NCBI RefSeq assembly: GCF_035994185.1
Contig: NZ_CP108539.1
Span: 79,321-143,320, forward strand
Length of the DNA: 64,000 bases
Direction of reading: 5' to 3'
Source: Streptomyces sp. NBC_01217
Lineage (GTDB): Bacteria; Actinomycetota; Actinomycetes; Streptomycetales; Streptomycetaceae
Made by a program: the position numbers and the translations under genes. Each line of letters starts with the position of its first letter. Positions within the stretch are counted from its first letter, which is position 1. Below the pieces are notes generated by a model, which saw only the letters and a list, made by a program, of their open reading frames with translations, ran no database searches and had not been told where the DNA came from. Below, one piece after another: positions 16,823 through 26,321 of the stretch.

Positions 16823-17326
16823 TTCAACGAGGTGCTGTTCGCCGACAGCCTCTACCGGCTGGAGCCGTTGCTCCAGCGCCTGTCCGACGCCTGCGAAGCC
16901 GACCTCGGGCGGGACGGCAGCGACGGCCTGGGCGATCTGCTCCTGGTCCGCCGGTACTTCGGGCCAGAGATCCTGCCGCTGTGGCGATGGCGGCCCGGCT
17001 CCGACCTGGTGACGGGCAAGGACCGTGCCGCGCAGATCCGCCTCGGACAGCAGTACCTCACCCTGGCGTACCGCGACGACGTCGACGGGGCGGGCGACTT
17101 CGGCTTCGACGTGGCGCTCCCCTGCCCCTTCGATGACGAATGCCCCGGCCGCGCCTGGGCGCCGGCCTACTCGGTCACCGACCTGTACCGGGCGCTGACC
17201 GGCGCCATGGACAACGACCCCGACATCGTCTGCACCGTCCACGCCGACCGCGTCGACGACCAGGACGACGACCCCGACAGCCTGGCCGACCTCGTTGCGC
17301 AGGCCCTGGAAGCGATCCACGGATGA
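16799..17326 (+). pseudogene. Hypothetical protein, probably N-terminally truncated at the junction
   Basis: The frame has a protein-like run from about 16799 (LLSEGFNEVLFADSLYRLEP) to an EAIHG C-terminus, including DFGFDVALPCPFDDEC and an acidic DDQDDDPD stretch. Upstream of 16799 the same frame lies antisense to the recombinase remnant and is not credible, so the true start is missing or is the weak GTG at 16832. I do not recognise the family. A strong hairpin at 17347 ends the transcript. Confidence 0.5.
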
Positions 17327-17346
17327 GCTGACGGACGCTCCGTGCT

Positions 17347-17380
17347 GCCCCGGCCCCGGCCACCACGCCGGGGCCGGGGC
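17347..17380 (+). terminator. GC-rich hairpin terminator
   Basis: Perfect 14-bp arms (GCCCCGGCCCCGGC and its complement) around the loop CACCAC, 20 bases after the stop at 17326. There is no U-run, which is common in Streptomyces. Confidence 0.7.
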
Positions 17381-17428
17381 GGTCGCGGTGGTCCCTCACC
17401 ACCGCGATCACGAGAGGAGATGGACGTC

Positions 17429-17733
17429 ATGGCCCACCCGTACTACTAGGTAGACGTCCCGATACACGACACCACCAACCCAGACCTGCGGGGTCTGCAC
17501 GTCTTCACCGGCGAGGCGGACTCCCCCACCACGGCACTGCGGCGCGCGCACGAGGCGTACCCGCCGCGCTCGCCGCGCACCAGGCCGGACTCGAGATCCC
17601 CGGCAAGCAGCCGGACAACTGGGGAGCCAGCGGGCTGAGGCCCGGCTGGGAGATGGAGTGGCCAGCCGCGAAAGCCGGCCGCTGGATCAACCCCGTTAGC
17701 TGGACCGCCGCTCGCGGCGACTTCGCGCTGTAG
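17429..17733 (+). pseudogene. Small actinobacterial plasmid/ICE-type protein, inactivated by an in-frame TAG and a frameshift
   Basis: The ATG at 17429 follows GAGAGGAGA. The frame reads MAHPYY, then TAG at 17447-17449, then VDVPIHDTTNPDLRGLHVFT and LRRAHEAY. After that the coherent protein continues in another frame as AALAAHQAGLEIPGKQP, NWGASGLRPGWEMEWPA and ends at 17733 in ARGDFAL. The TAG most simply derives from CAG (Gln). With both lesions it cannot give the full product. The function of the family is unknown to me. Confidence 0.75.
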
Positions 17734-17822
17734 CTCCGCCCCGGGACGGCCGCCAAAGGCCGGAAAACCAGTCGGCCGCCCCGGGTCACCCATCCCGTAC
17801 GAGACGAGAGGGAGATCCAAGT

Positions 17823-18509
17823 ATGGACCCAGTCACGCGCGTTGCGACCCCGATCGGACAACGCGCTCTCATCATCACCACCCTCGCGGTCCCGCTCACC
17901 GGCTGGACCGTTCACGCGCTCACACTCTACCGGCGACTCGCGGCCGAACGCCGCGATCCGCTCACCGGAGCCCAGCGCCGCGCCGCGTTCGAGCGCCGCG
18001 CACAGCGCCTGCTCGCCCGGCACCGGCACGACTCCCTGCTCTGCATGGTTATTGACCTCGATCACTTCAAGGGCCTCAACGACCGCCACGGCCACGCCGC
18101 CGACGACGCCGCGCTCGCCGCGACCGGCGAACGCCTCGCCCGGTGGGCCGGACCGCACGGAGTCGTCGGCCGCCTGGGTGGAGACGAGTTCGCCGTCGCC
18201 ACCCGCGTGAACCCGACGCACGACAACGCGATCGAGCAGCACCTCCAGCAGCTCGTGGACGTCCTGAGCGAGCCCGTGCCCACGCAGGCCGGCCCGCTCG
18301 CCGTCGCCGCGTCGGTCGGCACCGCCGTCCCCTACTACCTCGGCATCCACGCCCTGCCCGCGCTGATGCGCGGCGCGGACGTCTCCATGTACCGCACCAA
18401 GCACTCCGGGCAGTACGGCTGGGCGGAGATCGAGGACCTGGAAGCGCCCACCGTCAACGGCCGCCGTGTCGGCCGCCCGGGGGCCGCGCTGCTGGAGCGT
18501 GCCGCATGA
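17823..18509 (+). CDS. GGDEF-domain protein (putative diguanylate cyclase)
   Basis: A 228-residue protein. Residues 10-35 include a hydrophobic stretch that may anchor it in the membrane. The GGDEF domain starts at DPLTGAQRRAAFE. It keeps the Mg-binding region (MVIDLDHFKGLNDRHGH) and the active-site loop as RLGGDEFAVATR, so catalysis of cyclic di-GMP formation is plausible. No RxxD inhibitory site is evident. Its stop overlaps the ATG of the ASCH pseudogene. GGDEF proteins of this small type recur on Streptomyces integrative elements; that context is from memory. Confidence 0.85.
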   Translation: MDPVTRVATPIGQRALIITTLAVPLTGWTVHALTLYRRLAAERRDPLTGAQRRAAFERRAQRLLARHRHDSLLCMVIDLDHFKGLNDRHGHAADDAALAATGERLARWAGPHGVVGRLGGDEFAVATRVNPTHDNAIEQHLQQLVDVLSEPVPTQAGPLAVAASVGTAVPYYLGIHALPALMRGADVSMYRTKHSGQYGWAEIEDLEAPTVNGRRVGRPGAALLERAA

Positions 18510-18960
18510 GCAACGCACTCGAAGGTGGCGACTGGATCCGCGGCATCACGATCCGCCAGCCCTGGGCCACCTGCATCCTCGCCACGAAGCGCACGGAGAA
18601 CCGCCCGGCCAACTGGCCCTGGCGAGGCTGGCTGCTCCTACACGCCGGACTGACCACCGAGCGGGCCCCGCTGCGCGACCTCCTGGTCGCCACCGCGATC
18701 CGCAGCCGCGAGCTCCACACCGGCGCGGTCATCGGCATCGCCCGCCTCACCGACTGCCACCAGGACCCCCAGGGCACCGACCCGTGTTCCCGCTGGGCAC
18801 AGCCCGACACCTAGCACCTCATCCTCACCGACGTTCACGAACTCCCCCTCCCGATCCCCGCTGTACGCGGACAGCTTGGAGCGTGGAAGCCCACCCCGGA
18901 TCGTGGACCAGGTCCGCCTCCAGCTCCCCCAGCGCGCCCCGGCTGCATGCTTCACGTCGT
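18506..18960 (+). pseudogene. ASCH-domain protein, broken by in-frame TAG and frameshift
   Basis: The ATG overlaps the GGDEF stop. The reading ITIRQPWATCILATKRTENR, then WLLLHAGL and GAVIGIARLTDCH is a clear ASCH (RNA-binding-type) N-terminus. A TAG at 18812-18814 falls where the family has a tryptophan (TGG to TAG); in-frame reading continues as HLILTDVHELPLPIPAVRGQ and then LGAWKPTPD. A further shift is needed to reach IVDQVRLQLPQ. So the gene carries two lesions, like its upstream neighbour at 17429. Confidence 0.75.
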
Positions 18961-19002
18961 GGCTGATGTCGAACCTTGCCTCTTGCGGGTGGCAAATTTG
19001 GC

Positions 19003-19437
19003 CTACGAGTATCGCTTCCCCAGCTGGGCGCGCATCCAGGTGCGGTGAAACTCCATAGGGTCCTCTGATCCTGCCTCCGTGGAGGTGGGGGTGGGTAGTT
19101 CTGTAGCTTCGCTCGCGAGGGCTGCTCCGCTTTCAATTTGGAGTGACCTCATAGGGGTTTTGTTGAAGAACTCGACGAGAGTGACTGTATCCCCCTCTGC
19201 GAAACGTTTTACTGAGATCTTTGTATGATCGAAATCGTCAGGGACGATACGGGCGAGGATCACTTGTAGGGCCCAAATGATGAGCCTGACTCGCTTACCG
19301 GTTGCATCCCGGCATTCGTAAGGTCGGTCCCAATCGTCGATGAACTCGACAACAAGCGCCAACCGATCTGGGGTATCAATCTGGCTCTTTGTTCCCTCCT
19401 CGTCGATATAGACAAGGGGGTAGGTCACATCGCTCAT
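19003..19437 (-). CDS. Putative immunity protein for the left RHS toxin
   Basis: A 144-residue acidic protein. The ATG at 19437 is preceded by GAAGGAGA at good spacing. It begins MSDVTYPLVYIDEEGTKSQI and contains an EFIDDWDRPYECRD motif; there are no membrane segments. Base composition is lower in GC than the neighbours, a sign of transfer. It is the first gene after the RHS toxin stop (82 bases away, same strand) and lies outside the inverted repeat, which is the position of a tip-specific immunity gene. The function is inferred from position; the family is not recognised. Confidence 0.65.
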   Translation of the reverse strand: MSDVTYPLVYIDEEGTKSQIDTPDRLALVVEFIDDWDRPYECRDATGKRVRLIIWALQVILARIVPDDFDHTKISVKRFAEGDTVTLVEFFNKTPMRSLQIESGAALASEATELPTPTSTEAGSEDPMEFHRTWMRAQLGKRYS

Positions 19438-19455
19438 TGCTGTCTCCTTCGGAGA

Positions 19456-19487
19456 AAGGGCCCGTCGACGGGTTTCGACGGGCCCTT
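19456..19487 (-). terminator. Hairpin between RHS toxin and immunity gene
   Basis: Perfect 13-bp arms (AAGGGCCCGTCGA) around a 6-base loop. It could terminate most toxin transcripts or attenuate them so that the immunity gene is expressed separately. Confidence 0.65.
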
Positions 19488-19518
19488 CGTTCAACTAGTT
19501 GGTGTCGTTGATTCTATG

Positions 19519-22500
19519 TCAGAACCGTCGCCACCACGGGCCATTGTTAGGGGCGCTGTCCCACGGTCGATGCCGCCCGATTCCGGGCCGACGGTGGTAG
19601 TGAGGCCAGTAACCGCGGCGTCCATTCAGCCGGTGCAGGTCGACACGGAACTTTTGGTGTCCCTTGTAGCTGTACTTGCAGCCGAATCCACCCACATTGG
19701 GGTAGCGGAAACATTTAACGGACGAGTTCCGGACGAATCGCCTTACGCTGTGATAGCCGCGCCTGGCACTTCGGTAACCCGACTTGGCCCACCTATAACC
19801 CTTCTTGATCCAACCGAATCGTTTGCCGTCGAGGTCGTATTTGTTGAGGGGGTCGGCGTGGACGTATTCGTAGGCGTTGGCGTTGCCTCCGTATACGGGG
19901 TCGAGGGAGAGGAAGCGTCCGGTGGTGGGGTTGTAGAGGCGGACGCCCATGAGGGTGAGGTTGTTGGGGGTTTCGGTGGAGCGTTGTTTGGCGCCGAGCC
20001 AGTTGTAGCGGGTGGCGCTCTGGCCGGTGCGGGGGTTGCCGTACTCGTCGCTGTCGAGGGCGACGGGGGGCTTGGCGGTGTCCAGCGGGAGCTGGAGGGC
20101 GATGTCGCCGTGGATGGTGGTGAGTTGCAGGACGGTCTCGCCGGTTTTGCTGGTGGTGGCGGCGAGGTTGCCGGTGGCGGACTCGACGTTGCGGGTCAGC
20201 GCGCCGGTGGTGGTGTCCTCGGTGATCCAGCGGGGGTTGTCGCCGTCGCTGTCGTAGTGGTTGGTCTTGGATCCGGTCTGGGTCCAGGTGGTGCCGCTTC
20301 CGGTTTCGGTCTTGAAGGATCGGAAGCGTTGCTGGTTGGCGTCGAGCTGCCAGGTCTGGCGCTGGGTGCCAGCGGTGATCTGGTAGGCCAGGTCGTTGGC
20401 GTGGTAGCCGATGGTGCTGCCCGGCAGGGCGGTGGTGCGGCCGAGGTTGTCGTAGGTGTAGCCGGTGTCGACGAGCCGGTCGGCGCTGTCGTAGGTATGG
20501 GTGGTGGTGGTGCCTCCGGTGGTGGGGCAGTCGGTGCCGGGGGCGCCGGCGGCGGTGTTGCGGGTCTTGCGGTTGGTGCGGTTGTCGAAGGTGTAGGTCC
20601 GCTTGGTGCAGATGGTGTCAGCGGTGTCTTCGACGGTGGTCAGACGGCCGGTGGCGTCGTATCCGTAGGTCTGGTCGGACCAGCCGGCGTGGCGGGTGAC
20701 CTGGCCGTGGACGGACTCGGTAGTGGTGTCGGAGACGACGATGACGCCGTCGCTGTCGCGGGTGTAGGTGCGCTCGGTGGCCGAGCCGGTGGTGTCCTCG
20801 TTCTGGGTGAGGGTGTATCCGCCGGGCAGCTTTTCGGTCGCGACCGATCCGTCGGCGTCGTAGGTGGCCTGGAAGACACCGGCGATCGAGTCGGTCGTCT
20901 TGGTGACCAGGCCCCGCGGCTCAGCGGCGTGGTCGTAGGTGAGCGTGACCGTGGAGGGCACGTTGTCACTGACCTTGACCGGACGGTTGAGCAGGTCGTA
21001 CTCGGTTGTGGTGACGCCGCCGTCGGCGTCGGTGTAGGAGATCTGGCGGCCGAGCTTGTCGAATGCCTTGGTGATCGTGCCGCCGGTCGGCGACGTCACC
21101 TTCACGGCCAGGCCGGTGGCCGGGTCGTAGCTGGTGGTCGACTCGGGCACGGCCTGGCCCAGACCGCCGGTGATGGCCACCTTCGTGGCACGGCCGGCGT
21201 TGTCGTAGGTGGTCGCGGTGGTGCGCGTGGTGCCGTTGGCCGTGTCGGTGACCGTGGCCGCGTTGCCCCACCAGTCGTACGTGGTGGTGGAGGTGGGCAG
21301 GTTCGCCGGGTTGGTACCGCCGCCGGTGATGGCGCCGGCCGGACCGGTTGAGCACAGCTGGTCGGCCCATTCCGGCCGGCCGTTGCAGGCGCCGGTGCCG
21401 GTCGCTGACCAGTAGCTCGTTACCCGGGTGCCCGCGTCAGTGCCGGTGGCGCCGGGCAGCTGCTGCTTGGTCACGCGGCCCTGGGCGTCGTACTGGGTGG
21501 TCTCGGTGATCGCCAGACCACCGGGGTCCTTGATCGTCTGGGTGGGCAGGCCCTTGGCCCAGTCGTACACGCTCTGCAGCGCACGGGTCTCGCCATGGAC
21601 GCTCGGGTGCTCGCGCACCTGGGCGCCTGTGGTGGTCTTGGTGACCTGGTCCTTGACCGTCGCGGTCCCGTCGGTGGGACGGCCCGCGTCGTACTCGTTG
21701 ACCGTCCAGGAACGGGCGGTCACCGAGCTGCCGGCCGACACCAGCGTGGTCGTACCGGACTTCAGGTCGGCGGTCAGGTCGATGCGGTGCAGCGGCCCGA
21801 GCTCCTCCATCTCCCGGGTGCCGGTCTCGTTGTAGAGAGAGGTGGTGGACAGCAGGTTCGCGCGCTCGGCCGAGGGCAGCTGCGCGATGCCGAGGTCGGC
21901 CTGGGCCGCCCGGTCGTTCGCGCTCACGCCCAGGGCGATGGCCCGGTTGGCGGCCGTCAGCTCGCGCACCGTGTTGCCGAAGCGGTCGGACTCGGTGGTG
22001 GTGATGTTCCCGCCGGGCGTTGCGGCGTTGACCGAACGCCCCGAGACACCCATGTAAGTGACATCGGCGCGGGTGTAGTCGGAGGCGGTCAGCGCGTCAC
22101 CGGAGTGCGCGCCGGGCACCGCGTCTGCGGGGAAGACCGCGGCCGCGTCGGTCGGGGTGTCCGTCTGGCCCCAGTCCTTCACATTGGTTGCGCCCATTGC
22201 ATATGGGGCCTTCGTGCCGGTCAGCGGCACGTCGTAGACGACCGAGGTGGCAGAGGTGCCTTCCTCGACATCCGCAGTGCCCTGCTTCAGGCCGGAGCGG
22301 GATGCCTTCAGCAGCATGCCGTCGCCGGCGGTGGCCGCGCTGCCGGCCTTGCCGTACGTGAAGGTCCAGGGCAGCTCACCGGCCGAGGTCTGGCCCGTGA
22401 CCCGGCCCGCCGTGTCGTAGGTGTACTCGGTCTTCAGCGCTGGGCTGATCTGCGAGGCCCACTCCTGACGCAGACGGCCGTCCGTGTCGTAGGCGTAGGA

Positions 22501-25500
22501 CTGCACGACCTTGGACGTGGCCGCGGCCGCGGCCGGCTCGGTGGACCACATCCGGATCTCCTTCACCTGACCGGTGAAGTCGCCGAAGGCGGAGGCGGTG
22601 GCGGTGGTGGAGGTCGCATACACGAACTCCACTACCCGGCAGCCCTTTGTTGCGGGCGTTGCGGTGCAGGTGGCGGCACTCGCGGCGGAGGTCGGCGCGA
22701 TGACCCGCTTGGGGCGGGACAGTTCCTTGCCGTCCACAGTCACGGCCTCGGAGACCACTGTGGTGGTGGAGTTGGTCAGGCCGTCCAGCAGGGTGCTGGA
22801 GACCTGCCAGGTCGCCACGGCCGGGTCGGGCTTGGTGAACTCGGTGACCGTCCCGCTGGTGTCGGTGAGGGTGAACGATCCGCTGACGCTGCCCGTGAGC
22901 GTCAGGTCCTCGGACCCGGGCTCCGGAATCCAGCCGCTCTTCGCCGAGTTGGCGGTGAAGTGGATGGCATCACCCTCCGAGAGCACCACGTCAATGGCGG
23001 TGTCGGAGATCTTGCGGATGTGGGAGTAGTCCGACTCGGTTGCCTCGGCGACGGTGCCGGAAACCCATTCCTTGCCGAAGATCGGCGCCTGGCCCTCCTG
23101 GCTGCCGCCCTTCTGCGGGTCCCGCGAGGAGGCCGTGCGGGAGACCGTCAAGCCGAAGGCTGAGGTGTCAGTGGCTGAGAGGGTGTAGTCGCCCGTCAGC
23201 AGGTTCACTGAGCCCGGGCCCACGTCCTCGGCCGCGGCGCCGCTCGCGTTGCGGTCGACGACCGCAGTCAGCGGCTGGGTCGACCCGGCGGCGGAGTTCG
23301 GGCCGGTGAAGTCGGCCTTGATCTGGACTGTGCCGTCCGGATTGACAGTGTCGGTGGTGTTCCAGACCAAGGGCGCGTTCTTGCCGCCGGTCAGGGGCAC
23401 CGGCCAGGCCGTCACCGCAGTGCCGCCGGAAGTGACGTCACCCGCGGGGATCTTCACCCACGCATCGGCCTCCGAACGCCGCCAGGAGAACGACACCTGG
23501 TCGTACTTGCCACCGTCGGCCTCGGCAACCAGCGGCAGACGGCGAGCGGTGCGCTCACCCTCGGCAGGCTGGACGAAGCCGCCGGGGCCGGCGTGGAAGG
23601 TGTACTCCACCGCCTCGGACTTGTTGTCAGCCTTGTCCACCGCCCGCACCTGCAGCGTGTGAGTGCCGTCCTTGGGCGGGGCGAGAGATATCGCCTTCGC
23701 ACCGGAGGCGCCGCCGGTCGCGACCTTGGTCCAGGTCACACCGTCCAGCGACCACTCCAGCCAGTTGTGGTCCGCAGCCGGCGGGGTCACGTTGAACACC
23801 CCGGCCTGGCCAACGCCCTTGACCCACGCGGACGAGGGGTAATCCGTCGATGAGATCGCGCCCGGAGCGGACGGCGCCGCCGTGTCGACCGTGAAGGTCT
23901 TCCACGCCGACCAGCCGACGTTGTAGTGCGCCCCGTCATACGGCGAGGTGCGGAACTTGTACGTCTTGCCGTTGGTCAGCACCCCGGCCGGCACGGTCAC
24001 AGAGGCGACCTGCCCGGAGGGCACGTACTTCGACACGATGACGTCGCCGACCTGCGTGTTAGTGACGTTGTCGAAGATCTGGAAGGTGCCGTTGACCTTG
24101 TCACCGTCAGCATCCACGAACGTGTCGCGCAGCGTCGGCGTCACGGTGTTGACCGTGTAGGCACCGCCGTAGGAGAAGTACGGCGGACCGGCCTCCTGCT
24201 TGGTTCCGGTACGCGGACGGTAGTTGTAGTTGACCACCAGCTTCGGCGGGTTGGCCGCGTTGTTGGCGGAGTTGACCCGCTTCCACTGCGCGGTCACCGT
24301 CTCGCTGGCGGCACGCAGGCCCATGCCTGAGGTGGAGTTCTTCGCCGAGGCCCACTCCTGCACGAGGGTGGTGACGTCGGCGTTGATCCAGCCGTCAGCA
24401 GCCGAGGTGCAGGCGGGGTTGCCCTTGGTTTCGGTGGAGGTGGCCTTCGTCGCTGTCCAGGCCGGCTGCGCGGTCCAGCGCGAGGCGGTGGACGCCTTGC
24501 CGGCCGACCCCACCTCCCAGGGCTGGGCGGTGCACGTGGTGTTGCCGGAGTGGAAGTTCCACAGGCTCAGCTTTGCGCTCGACACCAGCGCGTCGGAGAT
24601 CGGCGCCGTGTTCCACGTGATGAAAGAACGCGCCGTGCGCGGCGTGCCGTCCGGGTTCGTAGTACCCGGATTACCGAGGTCGAGCTCGGTGTCGGACGAC
24701 CAGTCGACGGTCTCACCCTGCTGCACATACGTGTCGAACAGGTTCCCCAGCGACGACGTCGAGGGGTCGACCGTGACCGGGTACTTCGTCTCCGGATCGG
24801 CCAGGAACTGCGCATCCGGCGTGACGACCAGGTCCACACCGCCCTTGGCCTTGACGACCTTCATCGCGACGCGGGCTCGCCGGGTGTGCTCACCCGAGAC
24901 CTTGTCCACGCTCGCGTCCCACATGACGGGGGCCGGCATGACCGCGGTCTTCTTCGACTTCTTGTCGGTGAAGAGCAGGCTGCCGTCCTTCTGCTGCTCG
25001 ACCTTCAGCCCTTTGGACCGAAGCGGAAGCGTGTAGGAGAAGCCGGCTGCGGGCTTGCTCTTCACTTCCACGAACTGCTCGAACCCGACACGGGTCGCCT
25101 CGACGACCACGTCCGCACCCGGCACGGCGTTGATGTACGTGGCACGTGTGCCGTCGAGCTTCGGAGCGGGAAGCCCGCCCCGCCACTGCAGGGTGATCTG
25201 CCCGTCGCCTTCGCCCAACGTCACCAAGTCGGTGGCCGCGGTTGCCTGAGCAGCCTTCAGCGAGACCGCTTTCGTGCCGGACTTCCCGGACAGGCGAAGA
25301 CCACGGGGATGCGCCTTCGACTGGACCGACCCATCGGAGAGAGCCTCGAGCTCCACATCGACATCGCGCCACTGCTCGGAGTCGTCCTTGAAGCGAACGG
25401 GACCGGCAGAGAGCTCCGTCGTGAGGGACCCGTTCTTGTTCACCCACGTCGTCGACGACTCAGTCCGCTCGGACAGAGCCTCGACCCGCTTGCCCGACAG

Positions 25501-25722
25501 GCGAGCCAGGACACGAGCAGACGGGATGTCACTCGCCGCAGTCGCATACTGCCGTGCCTGCTTGGGCTGTGCCTTGGCATCCAACGGGCTGGCCAGCACC
25601 ATCTCCGAGCCCTGCAGCACCGTGACCGCCATGGTCAAAGCGAGAGACGCGGCAACCCGCCGTCTCCACGCACCTGGCGTCGGCCGGGCACCACTGTGCC
25701 AAGCCATCAATCTTCGGTTCAT
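19519..25722 (-). CDS. RHS-repeat polymorphic toxin, left copy (toxin tip 1)
   Basis: A 2,067-residue secreted protein. I chose the ATG at 25722 (MNRRLMAWHSGARPTP) because the Sec signal peptide RRVAASLALTMAVTVLQGSE follows directly; a GTG seven codons earlier is possible. Residues about 350-520 form a DNRLRE-type domain (ending KLVVNYNYRP), then fibronectin-like segments, then YD-repeats (for example YAYDTDGRLRQEWA, YTYDTAGRVTGQT) that build the RHS shell. The conserved core ends at RFLSLDP and DPLNKYDLDG. The tip of about 100 residues is specific: RFGWIKKGYRWAKSGYRSA, then KFRVDLHRLNGR, YWPHYHRR and IGRHRPW. The histidines suggest a metal-dependent nuclease, but this is unproven. Confidence 0.9.
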   Translation of the reverse strand: MNRRLMAWHSGARPTPGAWRRRVAASLALTMAVTVLQGSEMVLASPLDAKAQPKQARQYATAASDIPSARVLARLSGKRVEALSERTESSTTWVNKNGSLTTELSAGPVRFKDDSEQWRDVDVELEALSDGSVQSKAHPRGLRLSGKSGTKAVSLKAAQATAATDLVTLGEGDGQITLQWRGGLPAPKLDGTRATYINAVPGADVVVEATRVGFEQFVEVKSKPAAGFSYTLPLRSKGLKVEQQKDGSLLFTDKKSKKTAVMPAPVMWDASVDKVSGEHTRRARVAMKVVKAKGGVDLVVTPDAQFLADPETKYPVTVDPSTSSLGNLFDTYVQQGETVDWSSDTELDLGNPGTTNPDGTPRTARSFITWNTAPISDALVSSAKLSLWNFHSGNTTCTAQPWEVGSAGKASTASRWTAQPAWTATKATSTETKGNPACTSAADGWINADVTTLVQEWASAKNSTSGMGLRAASETVTAQWKRVNSANNAANPPKLVVNYNYRPRTGTKQEAGPPYFSYGGAYTVNTVTPTLRDTFVDADGDKVNGTFQIFDNVTNTQVGDVIVSKYVPSGQVASVTVPAGVLTNGKTYKFRTSPYDGAHYNVGWSAWKTFTVDTAAPSAPGAISSTDYPSSAWVKGVGQAGVFNVTPPAADHNWLEWSLDGVTWTKVATGGASGAKAISLAPPKDGTHTLQVRAVDKADNKSEAVEYTFHAGPGGFVQPAEGERTARRLPLVAEADGGKYDQVSFSWRRSEADAWVKIPAGDVTSGGTAVTAWPVPLTGGKNAPLVWNTTDTVNPDGTVQIKADFTGPNSAAGSTQPLTAVVDRNASGAAAEDVGPGSVNLLTGDYTLSATDTSAFGLTVSRTASSRDPQKGGSQEGQAPIFGKEWVSGTVAEATESDYSHIRKISDTAIDVVLSEGDAIHFTANSAKSGWIPEPGSEDLTLTGSVSGSFTLTDTSGTVTEFTKPDPAVATWQVSSTLLDGLTNSTTTVVSEAVTVDGKELSRPKRVIAPTSAASAATCTATPATKGCRVVEFVYATSTTATASAFGDFTGQVKEIRMWSTEPAAAAATSKVVQSYAYDTDGRLRQEWASQISPALKTEYTYDTAGRVTGQTSAGELPWTFTYGKAGSAATAGDGMLLKASRSGLKQGTADVEEGTSATSVVYDVPLTGTKAPYAMGATNVKDWGQTDTPTDAAAVFPADAVPGAHSGDALTASDYTRADVTYMGVSGRSVNAATPGGNITTTESDRFGNTVRELTAANRAIALGVSANDRAAQADLGIAQLPSAERANLLSTTSLYNETGTREMEELGPLHRIDLTADLKSGTTTLVSAGSSVTARSWTVNEYDAGRPTDGTATVKDQVTKTTTGAQVREHPSVHGETRALQSVYDWAKGLPTQTIKDPGGLAITETTQYDAQGRVTKQQLPGATGTDAGTRVTSYWSATGTGACNGRPEWADQLCSTGPAGAITGGGTNPANLPTSTTTYDWWGNAATVTDTANGTTRTTATTYDNAGRATKVAITGGLGQAVPESTTSYDPATGLAVKVTSPTGGTITKAFDKLGRQISYTDADGGVTTTEYDLLNRPVKVSDNVPSTVTLTYDHAAEPRGLVTKTTDSIAGVFQATYDADGSVATEKLPGGYTLTQNEDTTGSATERTYTRDSDGVIVVSDTTTESVHGQVTRHAGWSDQTYGYDATGRLTTVEDTADTICTKRTYTFDNRTNRKTRNTAAGAPGTDCPTTGGTTTTHTYDSADRLVDTGYTYDNLGRTTALPGSTIGYHANDLAYQITAGTQRQTWQLDANQQRFRSFKTETGSGTTWTQTGSKTNHYDSDGDNPRWITEDTTTGALTRNVESATGNLAATTSKTGETVLQLTTIHGDIALQLPLDTAKPPVALDSDEYGNPRTGQSATRYNWLGAKQRSTETPNNLTLMGVRLYNPTTGRFLSLDPVYGGNANAYEYVHADPLNKYDLDGKRFGWIKKGYRWAKSGYRSARRGYHSVRRFVRNSSVKCFRYPNVGGFGCKYSYKGHQKFRVDLHRLNGRRGYWPHYHRRPGIGRHRPWDSAPNNGPWWRRF

Positions 25723-25924
25723 TGGTTCCGTAACCCCCCACACACAGCTGCCCCACAGTTAGGGCAGCAGGACGGAAACTAACCCACACCGAAAAGGGAG
25801 CAAACGGGGCGAACTGCACACACAAACGATCTTTGTGCGTACCCACATCAATAACTTGGCTTGAAAATGATCAGCTGACGGGGAACTAAGCCGTACCCGC
25901 CCCCACCAGGGAAAACAGAACACC
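19826..25924. repeat. Left arm of a 6,099-bp inverted repeat (RHS body and promoter)
   Basis: Pairs with 26283-32381; paired coordinates sum to 52207. The long and the incidental open frames of the two arms mirror each other with the same translations, so identity is complete or nearly so. The arm covers the toxin gene from its upstream region to the codons for DLDG; identity stops exactly at the toxin tip. Confidence 0.95.
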
Positions 25925-26282
25925 GCTAAGGGTGATCACGCCGGGATGTCTCGCCCAACGATGTCAGGGAGGGGCCGTCATGCCGACTCCCGCTACTGGC
26001 CACCGCAATCCGGGGAGAGCGCGTCATGGGGTGATCGCGTTGCCCCAGATTTTGCCACCCTCTCTCCTTGGGCCGAGTCAGTTCAACTCAGACTGAGGAA
26101 TGGCCTCTTCCGCGCCAGCGTGGGTTCCTGGAGCCGCTTGCGTCAGCTTCCGTGTCACACACGAGGAGTCGCCGATGTCGCGCCAAGGCGCGGAGGGTGT
26201 GAATGCTCGCATCAGCCGTCACGACTCTCCTGGCGAATGGCGGGTAGTGCACGATCGGCGTCACCGAATGAGTCGACTGGTG
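25925..26282. other. 358-bp unique spacer between the divergent RHS genes
   Basis: The only non-duplicated DNA between the two toxin genes. The immediate upstream regions of both genes (about 160 bases, AT-richer, with AAGCCAAGTTATTGATG) lie inside the arms and are identical, so any difference in expression must come from this spacer or from further away. The spacer holds the start of one small frame (26175) and no other feature. Confidence 0.7.
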
Positions 26283-26321
26283 GGTGTTCTGTTTTCCCTG
26301 GTGGGGGCGGGTACGGCTTAG
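26175..26321 (+). CDS. Possible 48-residue small protein crossing the spacer/arm border
   Basis: An ATG preceded by GAGGAG encodes 48 residues beginning MSRQGAEGVNARISRHDSPG; the last 12 codons lie inside the inverted repeat. The ribosome-binding site is good, but I know no homologue, and the mirror arm has no equivalent start. It could be a leader peptide or chance. Confidence 0.3.
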   Translation: MSRQGAEGVNARISRHDSPGEWRVVHDRRHRMSRLVGVLFSLVGAGTA

